A stretch of 64,000 nt of DNA from Bacteroidota bacterium (GTDB taxonomy: Bacteria; Bacteroidota; Bacteroidia; Chitinophagales; LD1), in NCBI GenBank assembly GCA_018267385.1, contig JAFDYN010000014.1, forward strand, positions 172,250 to 236,249, in the 5' to 3' direction. The notes beneath the pieces were generated by a model. The model worked only from the letters and a program-made list of their open reading frames with translations, made no database searches and had not been told where the DNA came from. The translations under genes and the position numbers were made by a program. Of this stretch, positions 1-7,707 are shown piece after piece. Position 1 is the stretch's first letter, and every line of letters begins with the position of its first letter.

Positions 1-53
1 AAATATATGAAGAATATATAAAAAACAAAATCGCCTAAATATATAAGCTATAA

Positions 54-983
54 TTAATCTTCTATCTCGATGTCAAACTGGACGAGGTCGATGAACTCGC
101 GGACGCGGTTTTCGATATCGCGGTGAGTGAGCTCCTTCAGACGCTCAGTGCCGAACTTCTCTACGCAGAAAGACGCCATGGCAGAGCCGTAGATGATAGC
201 GCGCTTCATGTTGTCAAAGGAGATGTCGCGTGTCTTGTCCAGATAGCCGCAGAAGCCTCCTGCAAAAGTATCGCCCGCACCTGTCGGATCAAATACCTCC
301 TCCAGTGGCAGCGCCGGCGCGAAGAACACATGGTGATCATGGAACAGCAAGGCACCGTGTTCGCCTTTCTTTATGATCAGGTATTTAGGTCCCATCTCCA
401 GTATCCTGGCCGCAGCCTTGACCAGAGAGTATTCATTTGACAGCTGGCGCGCCTCGGCATCATTGATAGTGAGGACGTCGATCTTGGCAATCACACTCTT
501 CAGCGTCTCGATAAATGGCTCCGTCATCCAGAAATTCATCGTATCGAGTACGATCAGTTTAGGGCGCTTAGGCAGCTGCTCTATCACCTTTATCTGCAGG
601 GCCGGGTCGATATTGCCGAGCAGGAGTATGTCGCTATCCTTGTAGCTATCAGGCACTACCGGGTTAAACTCCAGAAGTACATTCAGGTCTGTGATGAGCG
701 TATCACGGGTATTCATATCGAGGTGGTACTTGCCACTCCAGAAGAAGGACTTCTTTCCCTCTTTGACCTCTATGCCCGTCGTGTCTACACCCTTGGTGCG
801 GAGCAGCGCGAGCTCATTCATATCAAAGTCATCTCCGATCACAGAGACGATATTTGTTTTCTTGGAAAAATAGGATGCTGACCAGGCGATGTATGTGGCA
901 GCGCCACCTACGATCTTGTCAGTTTTGCCAAATGGTGTCTCTATTGCGTCAAAGGCTACGGTACCTACGGTAAGTAATGACAT
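54..983 (-). CDS. PfkB-family carbohydrate/nucleoside kinase
   Basis: A 309-residue kinase of the ribokinase/PfkB family. These cytosolic enzymes transfer the ATP gamma-phosphate to a sugar or nucleoside hydroxyl. The N-terminus carries the glycine-rich substrate region (GGAATYIAWSA, about residue 26). Near the C-terminus is the family signature DPTGAGDTFAGGF, about residues 233-245, whose Asp is the catalytic base and whose GAGD forms the anion hole. The length is normal for the family. The ATG at 983 starts the conserved first strand (MSLLTVGTVAFD). The substrate cannot be told from sequence; ribose, adenosine and fructose kinases all share this architecture. It lies on the chromosomal side of the inserted element and has no obvious operon partner in the window. 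Confidence 0.9.
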   Translation of the reverse strand: MSLLTVGTVAFDAIETPFGKTDKIVGGAATYIAWSASYFSKKTNIVSVIGDDFDMNELALLRTKGVDTTGIEVKEGKKSFFWSGKYHLDMNTRDTLITDLNVLLEFNPVVPDSYKDSDILLLGNIDPALQIKVIEQLPKRPKLIVLDTMNFWMTEPFIETLKSVIAKIDVLTINDAEARQLSNEYSLVKAAARILEMGPKYLIIKKGEHGALLFHDHHVFFAPALPLEEVFDPTGAGDTFAGGFCGYLDKTRDISFDNMKRAIIYGSAMASFCVEKFGTERLKELTHRDIENRVREFIDLVQFDIEIED

Positions 984-1059
984 GGGTATATCAGATTTGG
1001 CGGCAAATATGTGAATAATCTGCTAATGCCACGAAAGGAGATATCCCTGTAGGTCTTTC

Positions 1060-1764
1060 TCAGCCAAAGGCTGCCCAAAGGCTATCTACCGGTACGGGCG
1101 CCAGGACCTCCAGCACCTGACCATCTATGGGATGTGTGAATCTCAAAGACCGGGCATGAAGAGCGATAGCATTAGGTTTATATTTTTCTGCTGATCCATA
1201 CTTTTCATCACCGATGATCGGGCTCCCGATATGCGCCAGCTGTGCGCGTATCTGGTGGTATTTGCCGGTGACCAGCTCTATCTCCAGGAGTGACCTACCA
1301 GCAGTGTGGTGCAGCGTGGTATAGCAAAGTATCACCTCATCGGCCTTTTTTCGAGGCTTGTCATATATCACAGCCTTGTGCTGCATATTATCTTTCTCCA
1401 GCCAGTGGCGCAGCTCTGCATTAGCCGGGGAGGGTGGCGCGCTCACCACCGCCCAGTATTTTTTGGCCACCTGACGGGCTGCAAACTGAGCAGTGAGCAG
1501 TTTGAGCACGGCGGCCTTGCGCGCCAGCAGGAGCGCTCCGCTGACGGGACGATCCAGCCGGTGTACGTTTCGCAAAATATTGTTGCCACGCAGCGGACCC
1601 AACTGTGCTATCAGGCTGTCCGCCACATTTTCATGGCCGGCAGCGTCTGGCTCTGACATCAGGCCTTGCGGCTTGCTGACCACCAGCAGGTATTTATCTT
1701 CATATAAAACGGGTATCTCTATCACACTGGGCTGCAAAATAGATAGAATATAGGGTGCTTTCAA
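1060..1764 (-). CDS. RluA-type RNA pseudouridine synthase
   Basis: Isomerises uridine to pseudouridine in rRNA or tRNA. The RluA/RluD catalytic motif HRLDRPVSGALLLARK lies at about residues 68-83, and its Asp is the nucleophile. The later stretch TGKYHQIRAQLAHIGSPIIGDEKYG is the second family block and is read here in pieces (GKYHQIRAQL, then GDEKYG). At 234 residues it lacks an N-terminal S4 domain, like the short RluA/TruC subgroup. The start is uncertain: the listed one is TTG at 1764, and a GTG at 1725 begins just before the usual first strand (IEIPVLYEDKYLLVV), so it may be the true start. The RNA target is not predictable. Confidence 0.88.
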   Translation of the reverse strand: MKAPYILSILQPSVIEIPVLYEDKYLLVVSKPQGLMSEPDAAGHENVADSLIAQLGPLRGNNILRNVHRLDRPVSGALLLARKAAVLKLLTAQFAARQVAKKYWAVVSAPPSPANAELRHWLEKDNMQHKAVIYDKPRKKADEVILCYTTLHHTAGRSLLEIELVTGKYHQIRAQLAHIGSPIIGDEKYGSAEKYKPNAIALHARSLRFTHPIDGQVLEVLAPVPVDSLWAAFG

Positions 1765-1896
1765 AAATCCCGGGCCGGAAGCTCAAAACCATTGCTACCA
1801 CACGGTTTGATAAAAATAATGATGGGCTTCGGAGTCATAATAGTCAGGCAAAATGCGAAAAACCGGAACGGCTGGCAGCAGTATTTTTATAATATA

Positions 1897-2202
1897 ATGG
1901 AAAAAGAAGGAGCCCTGCTACTCATACTGGCCGATAAGCTGAACAGCTATGACGAAGCCGAGATACGGCGCATCTGCAGCGACATGCTCGGTCTGCCTGA
2001 TGCATCTGATCAGGACACCGTCTGCCGCATACTGCTGCGATGGATACAGCTGGATAGCCACACCCGGCAGAAGATACTGGCGCAGGTATCTCATAGCGCT
2101 GCCACAGGGCAGGAGACGGAGCTGAGCCTGCGTATCAATATGGCCATCCAGCAGCTGATCTGCCGCCGCATGGAGCGTGAGGATAGGCCCACAGCAGCAT
2201 GA
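1897..2202 (+). CDS. Small helical protein of unknown function
   Basis: A 101-residue protein starting at an ATG preceded by an A/T-rich stretch. The reading frame is open further upstream to 1792, but that extension is poor in predicted structure and would overlap the promoter side of the divergent pseudouridine synthase gene. The protein is mostly amphipathic helix (MEKEGALLLILADKLNSYDE) with no recognisable catalytic motif, signal peptide or membrane segment. The next gene begins 57 bp downstream on the same strand, so the two could be co-transcribed. It could also be a chance open frame; the protein-like composition is the only support. Confidence 0.45.
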   Translation: MEKEGALLLILADKLNSYDEAEIRRICSDMLGLPDASDQDTVCRILLRWIQLDSHTRQKILAQVSHSAATGQETELSLRINMAIQQLICRRMEREDRPTAA

Positions 2203-2258
2203 TATCTTGCTCATTTTGATTACATTCAGTCATCCTTTAGCCCATCTCTACTCAAAGC

Positions 2259-3785
2259 ATGAAAAAGACAGATCGCCTGCATGAGCTGATCCGGTCGCTG
2301 ACCAGAAATGAGAAGGGCTACTTCAAGAAGTTCAGCTTTATATATTCCAAAGAAGAGAACGCGGGCTACATCAGTCTTTTTGATGCGATAGACAGGCAGG
2401 CCGAATATGATGAGGCGGCGTTGCTCCGCAAATTTGCCAAAGGCAAGACTAACTACAATCTCTCTACAGCTAAAGCATTTCTCTATGACCGTATCCTGAA
2501 AAGCCTGGAGGCGTACCACGCGGCGCGGCCCGCAGCAGAGGTGCGCAGCTGCCTGAATCAATATGAGATACTGGTCCAGAAGATCCTGCACGCGCAGGCA
2601 GAGAAAGTGCTGGACCGTGCAGAGCAACTGGCGCAAAAACACGAGCTAACCGAGCTGATGCCGGATATCCTGATCAAGCGTATAGCACTCTGGAAGGTCA
2701 GAAAATTTCAGGATGTGCGCCCGGAGGATGTAGAGGGTGCTATCAGCCGGCTGGCCGCCAATCTCAAGAACATCTACGACCTGGCCTCAGTGTATCGCTT
2801 TCAGTCGCAATACGACCACCTGTATACCAGCCGCGGCACACTGGCTGATGCCGCGCATAAGGCAGGCTTTGAATCTTTTATCCGGGCCTATGAGGATAGT
2901 GGTATCTCATCCAGTGAGAGCTTCCCGGTGCAGGTGGCTTACCTGCTACTGCTGCACAGTATGTGCAATTTCACCGATCAGGTGGAGAAAGGCTACAAGG
3001 CCAATCAGAAACTGCTCCTTCTCTTTGAACAGGATCCGGCGCGTGTAGAGAACCGCCGCCATCAGTACCATCACGCCCTGGCCCGGATGGTAGAGAGCCA
3101 GACGGGGCTGCGCCTGTACGGAGAGGCGGCCCACCACCTGGAGAAGCTGAAGAAAAGTGCATTGCCCAGTACCTCCGGTGCAGATATACCCTACTGGCGC
3201 TACTATACCCTGCTGCTAGAGGTCATGCTGCTACGCTCGGCACATGATTTTGCCGGGCTGAAGCGGATCATAGACCAGAGTCTGATACCGGCAAATTTCC
3301 GCCTTTTTGAGAGCCGCAATTATGACATACAGATCAAGCTGCAGGCAGCGATGATCTACTTCTACCACGGCGACTACAGCCGCGTATCAGACATGCTGAA
3401 TGAGATGCTGAACAACCCGCGCAACGGGGTGCGGCCGGACTTTTACTGCTACGCCAAACTGCTGCTGGCCATCACCTACTGGGAGATGGGCTACCAGGCC
3501 CTGGTCCTGCCGGAGGTGAAGTCTACGCGCAGCTTCTTTGAGAGCAAGCTATCGCTGCTGCCGGCAGATAAGCTGATCTTGCGCTTCATAGAGAAACATC
3601 ATGACATAGCCAGTAGCTCCCGCAGGCTGCTACCTGCCTTTGACAAGCTGCGGTCGGAGCTGCTGGACTCCTATACGGAGCCGATGAATAAGCGCCATCT
3701 GGGCTACCTAGACGTAGGCATCTGGATAGACAGCAAACTGCAACAGAAACCTATCCCCCAGACAGTTTCCCCGCTGGCTTTCTGA
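2259..3785 (+). CDS. Large all-helical, TPR-like protein of unknown function
   Basis: A 508-residue protein with ATG start and no signal peptide. The whole sequence is made of helix pairs resembling degenerate tetratricopeptide repeats, for example the segment containing ICPDFYCYAK-like and MGYQALVLPEV helices at about residues 380-420. It begins with a short charged domain (MKKTDRLHELIRSLTRNEKG) containing the kind of helix-turn-helix-sized unit often seen at the N-terminus of Bacteroidota scaffold proteins. No enzymatic motif is visible. It is a soluble, probably cytosolic protein-protein interaction scaffold. It is the last chromosomal protein gene before the tRNA that hosts the element. 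Confidence 0.75.
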   Translation: MKKTDRLHELIRSLTRNEKGYFKKFSFIYSKEENAGYISLFDAIDRQAEYDEAALLRKFAKGKTNYNLSTAKAFLYDRILKSLEAYHAARPAAEVRSCLNQYEILVQKILHAQAEKVLDRAEQLAQKHELTELMPDILIKRIALWKVRKFQDVRPEDVEGAISRLAANLKNIYDLASVYRFQSQYDHLYTSRGTLADAAHKAGFESFIRAYEDSGISSSESFPVQVAYLLLLHSMCNFTDQVEKGYKANQKLLLLFEQDPARVENRRHQYHHALARMVESQTGLRLYGEAAHHLEKLKKSALPSTSGADIPYWRYYTLLLEVMLLRSAHDFAGLKRIIDQSLIPANFRLFESRNYDIQIKLQAAMIYFYHGDYSRVSDMLNEMLNNPRNGVRPDFYCYAKLLLAITYWEMGYQALVLPEVKSTRSFFESKLSLLPADKLILRFIEKHHDIASSSRRLLPAFDKLRSELLDSYTEPMNKRHLGYLDVGIWIDSKLQQKPIPQTVSPLAF

Positions 3786-3821
3786 GGTGGTACGCCTTTT
3801 CAAGAAAAAAATGGCGTGGTA

Positions 3822-3852
3822 TTGTGAAAAACAGGACAGAATCCTATATTTG
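3822..3852 (+). promoter_or_regulatory. Bacteroidota-type promoter of tRNA-Asn
   Basis: A TTG at 3822-3824 and TATATTTG at 3845-3852 fit the Bacteroidota -33/-7 consensus (TTTG, then TAnnTTTG about 20 nt on). The -7 box ends 20 nt before the first base of the tRNA. It belongs to the chromosome, so the hybrid tRNA made by integration is still transcribed from its native promoter. Confidence 0.6.
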
Positions 3853-3872
3853 CCGTCCCCAAACGGGGTAAT

Positions 3873-3946
3873 TCCTCCTTAGCTCAGCTGGTTAGAGCAC
3901 ATGACTGTTAATCATGGGGTCCGAGGTTCAAGCCCTCGAGGGGGAG
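3873..3946 (+). tRNA. tRNA-Asn (anticodon GTT)
   Basis: A 74-nt cloverleaf folds cleanly: acceptor TCCTCCT pairs with AGGGGGA, the D arm is GCTC/GAGC, the anticodon stem is CATGA/TCATG with loop CTGTTAA (anticodon GTT), and the T arm is CGAGG/CCTCG. The discriminator base is G, as expected for tRNA-Asn. CCA is not encoded. This gene is the integration target: everything from the anticodon loop to the 3' end (3905-3947) is duplicated at 52793-52835, so integration rebuilt an intact gene here. Confidence 0.97.
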
Positions 3947-3947
3947 C
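3905..3947 (+). repeat. attL: left 43-bp attachment repeat
   Basis: Identical base for base to 52793-52835. It starts at the anticodon loop of tRNA-Asn and ends one base past the discriminator. After the repeat the flanks are similar but not identical (shared TAAAAATCAAGCG after one inserted base on the right side), so each end keeps its own copy of a related terminator hairpin. Confidence 0.93.
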
Positions 3948-3955
3948 TAAAAATC

Positions 3956-3990
3956 AAGCGATTAGAGTCAAATCTAGTCGCTTTTTTATT
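3956..3990 (+). terminator. Rho-independent terminator of tRNA-Asn (element copy)
   Basis: Stem GCGATTAGA (3958-3966) pairs with TCTAGTCGC (3973-3981) with one G-T wobble; two more A-T pairs extend the base, and six T follow. A related hairpin with different stem bases sits at 52845-52879 beyond the right att site. The hairpin here is therefore the copy brought by the element, replacing the chromosomal one. Confidence 0.8.
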
Positions 3991-3992
3991 TT

Positions 3993-4013
3993 TGCGCATG
4001 TATTACGCATGTG
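3993..4013. repeat. Left-end copy of terminal motif (possible integrase arm site)
   Basis: A 21-nt stretch containing TGCGCA, GTATT and CGCATGTG that matches 52667-52687 at 19 of 21 positions in the same orientation. It lies 46 bp inside attL. Its presence just inside both ends of the element suggests a binding site for the integrase, an excisionase or a shared repressor. The role is inferred from position only. Confidence 0.5.
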
Positions 4014-4037
4014 TATCTCCAGCAGTCTAAAGTTTCA

Positions 4038-6251
4038 TTATTTAGGTTGATAAGTAAAGTCCTTTTCTTGCCAGCCATAGGGAGTGGCGTAGGTTACCTT
4101 CTTGAAGGACTCTAACTCCTTCAGAATTCGCCGGTACTCCCTCGGGAATGCCCGCTTCAACGCCGGGCTCCGTGTTACAAATTCATTGTACCAATTGTTG
4201 AAGGTAGCATAAGTTAAAAGGCGTTCACTTTCGAGGAAAGGCAATAGCCGAAGGTTTATATTATTGATGCAGTACAGCCAGCCTTGATCTTGGTAGTTCA
4301 TTTTGTAGAGTCTGAGAAGCCCGATCATGTACCTGTCAAAATAACTGTCCGAGAAGATGTTCCGGGCAACGCTGTCGACGGGAAAATTTTCCATATACCA
4401 AGAGAGGGCCTCGTAAGCATCATCGTACCTTGCCATCTCGTAACTGTACATGCCAAAATCTAAAATCAGATCAGATACGCCCATGCTCTCATATAGGTAT
4501 GCGAAGTTGTTTTCTATCGTTAGGCTGTCGTTCACGTCGCGCGGGGCGAAGAGTGTTCTCGGAAGGACAGTTATGATATCAAGGTACTTCTTAACACTGT
4601 CATACTCGTTGCACTTGTAGTAGTAGGTATACTTGAGCCTGAAAAACGTTCCCCCAAACGCATATTCATAGTCCATGGGGCTAAACTGAAGTCTCAGCGT
4701 ATGCGCGAAGGATGGCGTTTCAATCGCTCCGGATGAGACTAGGCTGTCAACTTCGGTGCGCCTTGAATTCCGATTGAAGGCGTCACACAGCATCAGCGAC
4801 AGCCTCAGCATAGCCGTGTCTCCGAAGTAAGAGAAGGCGGTTGCAGCCGTCATGCTTCGGTAGAAGCGTGAAAGCGAATAGTCTTTCCTGCTCCTGTGGA
4901 CCGGTCCATAGCCTCCGTCATCCTGAGTCAGCTCTTTCATAATTTGTATAGCGTAGTGATAGCTACTGTCGAGGAAATCCTTCCTTTCGGCTTCATTGGT
5001 CTCCTTAGAGTACAGGCTATTGAATTGCTGCAAAATCTCGCTTGTAGCGCCGCCGCACAGCTGACAGGAGTCTACTTTGCGTCTGTGGATTGACTCTATC
5101 GTCTGTTTTTCGTCACCCGCCATTCTGATATACATGTACTGTAACTGGTTTAAGGACGGCGTGTCGATGCCGTGAGTCAGCTCCAGCTTATCGACTATTC
5201 GAGCAACGGAGTCGAAAATTGGACTGTAGCAGTGGCATGTGTTTCCGCTCGTATTGTAATGGTAAATCAGTTCGGTGGCTCGGAAGTAGTTTGCCCAAAA
5301 GTCCATTGAGTCGTGACGTAGTATCGTAGATGCGAGTTGGGAGAACTGCGAGTTTATCTGCTCTTGGCTGAGTTTGTGATCATTTGAGATCAGATTTCTC
5401 TTGTACAGGTAAAATGGTACGTATTCGGGGTACAAAGAGATTGCCCGGTCAGCAAGGGCCATTGTTGCGTCATGGGTGGAGTCGGCGCAGCAGCCCTTTC
5501 CGAGGAAGAAGGAAGTGAGGTCAAACTTAAAGGAATTAAGGAACGCCCCTCTGTAGAAGTCGGGTTTGGAGAGGATGTTTGCATCGAAGTTCCTCCATGC
5601 TCTTCTTGGGACGACGTAGTGATTCCTGTAGACGGTCTTAATTATAGTAACTGGACATGTATCGCATGACGCAGGAACCTTCATGGTGGAGACACCGGTT
5701 GAGTCGTAATGGTCCTCCTCAGCATACTTGCATGAATAGAACACATGAGTGATGACGCTGTCGTCACTGAGTGGCTCAAATGAGGTTGTGAGGACGGCGT
5801 CCGCGCCAACCAGAGGCGCTAGCTGCGCATTGTCCGAGTTTGCGTAGTAGTACTTTAGTCGTATATTCTCGTCCCAAACGTAGACGCAGACCTGCAGGCG
5901 CATGAGCGAGGCGAACTCCTCGATGATGTTTTTTACATGGACGAGATTGTGGCGAGCATGTATCTTGTCGGGCATGATAAGGACCTTGTAGCATTTTCGG
6001 GGCATCGCGGCAAACGCCTCCCTGAGCTTCTTTGATTCCACGGAGTCAAACTCTATCTGAGTCGATTCGAGAGGCTGTGTGTTGTAGAAGTTCTGGGTTC
6101 CGATACCTCCTGCGAAGATGCCAGTGGAGTGTGACAGCGATGGAGGCGATGTAATCGTGAGCCTGGCCGCAGGTACCTGCGAGTATGCTTGAGAGATAAA
6201 GGATAACATTAATCGGCATGTAAGTGCCGCCACAAGTGTTATGCGCTTCAT
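4038..6251 (-). CDS. Secreted/periplasmic repeat protein of unknown function
   Basis: A 737-residue protein. The N-terminus is a signal peptide (MKRITLVAALTCRLMLSFIS, cleavage near AYSQ at about residue 25), so it is exported to the periplasm or cell surface. No lipobox is visible. The N-terminal 250 residues are alpha/beta; the remainder is helical and TPR-like. Cys pairs occur (GKGCC, CHC, CQLCGG), which suggests disulfides or metal binding. There is no T9SS sorting domain and no enzyme motif. The small membrane protein gene 12 bp upstream on the same strand is probably co-transcribed. It is cargo, the first gene inside the left end. Confidence 0.7.
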   Translation of the reverse strand: MKRITLVAALTCRLMLSFISQAYSQVPAARLTITSPPSLSHSTGIFAGGIGTQNFYNTQPLESTQIEFDSVESKKLREAFAAMPRKCYKVLIMPDKIHARHNLVHVKNIIEEFASLMRLQVCVYVWDENIRLKYYYANSDNAQLAPLVGADAVLTTSFEPLSDDSVITHVFYSCKYAEEDHYDSTGVSTMKVPASCDTCPVTIIKTVYRNHYVVPRRAWRNFDANILSKPDFYRGAFLNSFKFDLTSFFLGKGCCADSTHDATMALADRAISLYPEYVPFYLYKRNLISNDHKLSQEQINSQFSQLASTILRHDSMDFWANYFRATELIYHYNTSGNTCHCYSPIFDSVARIVDKLELTHGIDTPSLNQLQYMYIRMAGDEKQTIESIHRRKVDSCQLCGGATSEILQQFNSLYSKETNEAERKDFLDSSYHYAIQIMKELTQDDGGYGPVHRSRKDYSLSRFYRSMTAATAFSYFGDTAMLRLSLMLCDAFNRNSRRTEVDSLVSSGAIETPSFAHTLRLQFSPMDYEYAFGGTFFRLKYTYYYKCNEYDSVKKYLDIITVLPRTLFAPRDVNDSLTIENNFAYLYESMGVSDLILDFGMYSYEMARYDDAYEALSWYMENFPVDSVARNIFSDSYFDRYMIGLLRLYKMNYQDQGWLYCINNINLRLLPFLESERLLTYATFNNWYNEFVTRSPALKRAFPREYRRILKELESFKKVTYATPYGWQEKDFTYQPK

Positions 6252-6263
6252 AGGCGTAGGATT

Positions 6264-6608
6264 TTACTTTTCCGCATTGAAATTCTGAGTATTCACGTCC
6301 CGATTGTTTACGATTGTGTTGTGGTCACCTTTCACCTGATTTAAACCGCCACTCCCTGACCCTTGACCAGAAGTGCCGTTGCCCGATATATTGCTGGAGG
6401 TGTTACTTCTTGCCGGTCCGGTTGTTGAACTCTGGTTGGCATTTCTGTTGTCGGTGGTAGAGTTTATGAGGATCTTCACTTCATCCCTGTATTCCTTTGC
6501 GCTCCATGCTGCGTACAAGGATATAACAGTAACAATTATCGATATGACAGTGAGTGTGCTGTTAACGGCAGTACTGGAAAACTTAGAAGCATTTTGAGAT
6601 TTTGCCAT
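6264..6608 (-). CDS. Small single-pass membrane protein with Asn/Gly/Ser-rich tail
   Basis: A 114-residue protein. The ATG at 6608 (MAKSQNASKF) is chosen over an in-frame TTG 21 bp further upstream. One hydrophobic segment lies at about residues 18-36 (STLTVISIIVTVISLYAAWS), followed by a long low-complexity tail rich in N, S, G and T that ends in NNRDVNTQNFNAEK. It is probably anchored in the inner membrane with the tail outside. The tail shares a TQNF motif with the mature N-terminus of the downstream secreted protein, so the two may form a pair; that link is inference. Confidence 0.6.
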   Translation of the reverse strand: MAKSQNASKFSSTAVNSTLTVISIIVTVISLYAAWSAKEYRDEVKILINSTTDNRNANQSSTTGPARSNTSSNISGNGTSGQGSGSGGLNQVKGDHNTIVNNRDVNTQNFNAEK

Positions 6609-6952
6609 AGGGACATCTTTTGAATCCAAGATATAAAATCTTAAATGATAATTTATAGAGTCACTCTGTTAGGTATTCAATCCTTTCTAACTCTTCCTGG
6701 GACTGTTTCTTTGTCTGCTTAACATCGTTGAGTTGGTCGAGCTCTTTGAGCCGTTGGGGATATACGGTTTTGAAAGAGGCATAGGCAAAATAGCCGAGCG
6801 GATCAGATATTTCGACATTGCTTACGTACCTTACAATTTCGTAGCGTACCCCGCCATATCACAAATAATCATATACACGCATCATACCCATAAAAGGGTA
6901 TTTTTTAAATATAAATAATATGTAGGTTTGAAGAACTTATCAAATAGTACTC
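6609..6952. other. Gap between divergent gene blocks; hairpin at its right end
   Basis: No intact gene is visible. It holds a headless reading frame on the minus strand (6661-6858) and, at 6884-6906, a hairpin ATACCC/GGGTAT with a six-base loop followed by six T. The hairpin reads as a terminator toward the defence-like cassette at 6953, or as an operator in its leader. Promoter boxes for the cassette could not be fixed. Confidence 0.4.
6661..6858 (-). pseudogene. Headless C-terminal remnant of an unknown gene
   Basis: An open frame of 65 codons ending in a TGA at 6661-6663, with a preceding in-frame stop at 6859-6861 and no ATG, GTG or TTG near its start. The translation looks like real protein: it ends in a charged coiled-coil tail (QRLKELDQLNDVKQTKKQS, then EELERIEYLTE). 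It looks like the 3' end of a gene whose front was removed when the neighbouring cassette arrived. Identity unknown. Confidence 0.3.
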
Positions 6953-7705
6953 TTGAATCCTCGTACAGTCATATTAACGGCAATACCGCTTGAATACAAT
7001 GCGGTCAGGGGGCACATAACTGATGTGAAGGAAGTAACTCATCCCAAGGGGAATGTTTACGAGGACGGGAAATTTAAAGGCTTATACCACAACTGGGATG
7101 TTGGTATCGCTGAGGTTGGGGCAGGAAACAACACGTGTGCACTACAGACCGAGAGAGCGATAAACTTTTTCAAACCCGAAGTTGTGTTGTTCGTAGGGAT
7201 TGCAGGGGGAATAAAGGATTTGGCCCTGGGGGATGTTGTAGCTCCCGAGAAAGCATACGGATACGAAAAAGGGAAAATCACCGCATCGGGATTATTGCCG
7301 AGACCAGAAGTAGGCATGTCGTCCTACGCAATATTTGAAAGAGCCAAGGCAGAAGCAAAAAAAAATGAGTGGCAAGAAAGGCTTCCCAAACAAGAAAGAA
7401 GAAGCGATTTAAAGGTTATCACAAAGCCTATCGCCGCAGGGGAGAAAGTGCTAACTGAGATACGTTCCGAAGTTTATGAATTGATACGCAGCTCATACAA
7501 TGACACTGTAGCTATTGAGATGGAAGGCAGCGGATTTTATACTGCATGCCATGCGAATGACGGTTTGCAGTTTTTAATTGTCCGTGGGATTTCAGACTTA
7601 CTGGTAAATAAATCGGAGACGGACTCAGCCGGATACCAGGATATCGCGGCAAGAAACGCGAGCGCTTTCGCATTTGAGGTACTATCAAAATTCAAAATAA
7701 AGTAA
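6953..7705 (+). CDS. Nucleoside phosphorylase/nucleosidase-fold protein (PNP_UDP-like), putative effector
   Basis: A 250-residue protein of the purine nucleoside phosphorylase / MTA-SAH nucleosidase superfamily. Visible hallmarks are VGIAGG at 81-86, EMEG at 189-192 and RGISD at 211-215. E14 (IPLEYNAV), E191 and D215 correspond in order and spacing to the three acidic active-site residues of MTA/SAH nucleosidases, so the enzyme should be active on an N-glycosidic bond. The start is TTG at 6953; no ATG lies upstream in frame. Known family precedent: PNP-fold domains serve as ATP- or nucleoside-cleaving effectors in several anti-phage systems. An alternative is cleavage of S-adenosylhomocysteine from the neighbouring methylase. 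First gene of a six-gene cassette; only 2 bp separate it from the next gene. Confidence 0.85.
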   Translation: MNPRTVILTAIPLEYNAVRGHITDVKEVTHPKGNVYEDGKFKGLYHNWDVGIAEVGAGNNTCALQTERAINFFKPEVVLFVGIAGGIKDLALGDVVAPEKAYGYEKGKITASGLLPRPEVGMSSYAIFERAKAEAKKNEWQERLPKQERRSDLKVITKPIAAGEKVLTEIRSEVYELIRSSYNDTVAIEMEGSGFYTACHANDGLQFLIVRGISDLLVNKSETDSAGYQDIAARNASAFAFEVLSKFKIK

Positions 7706-7707
7706 TC

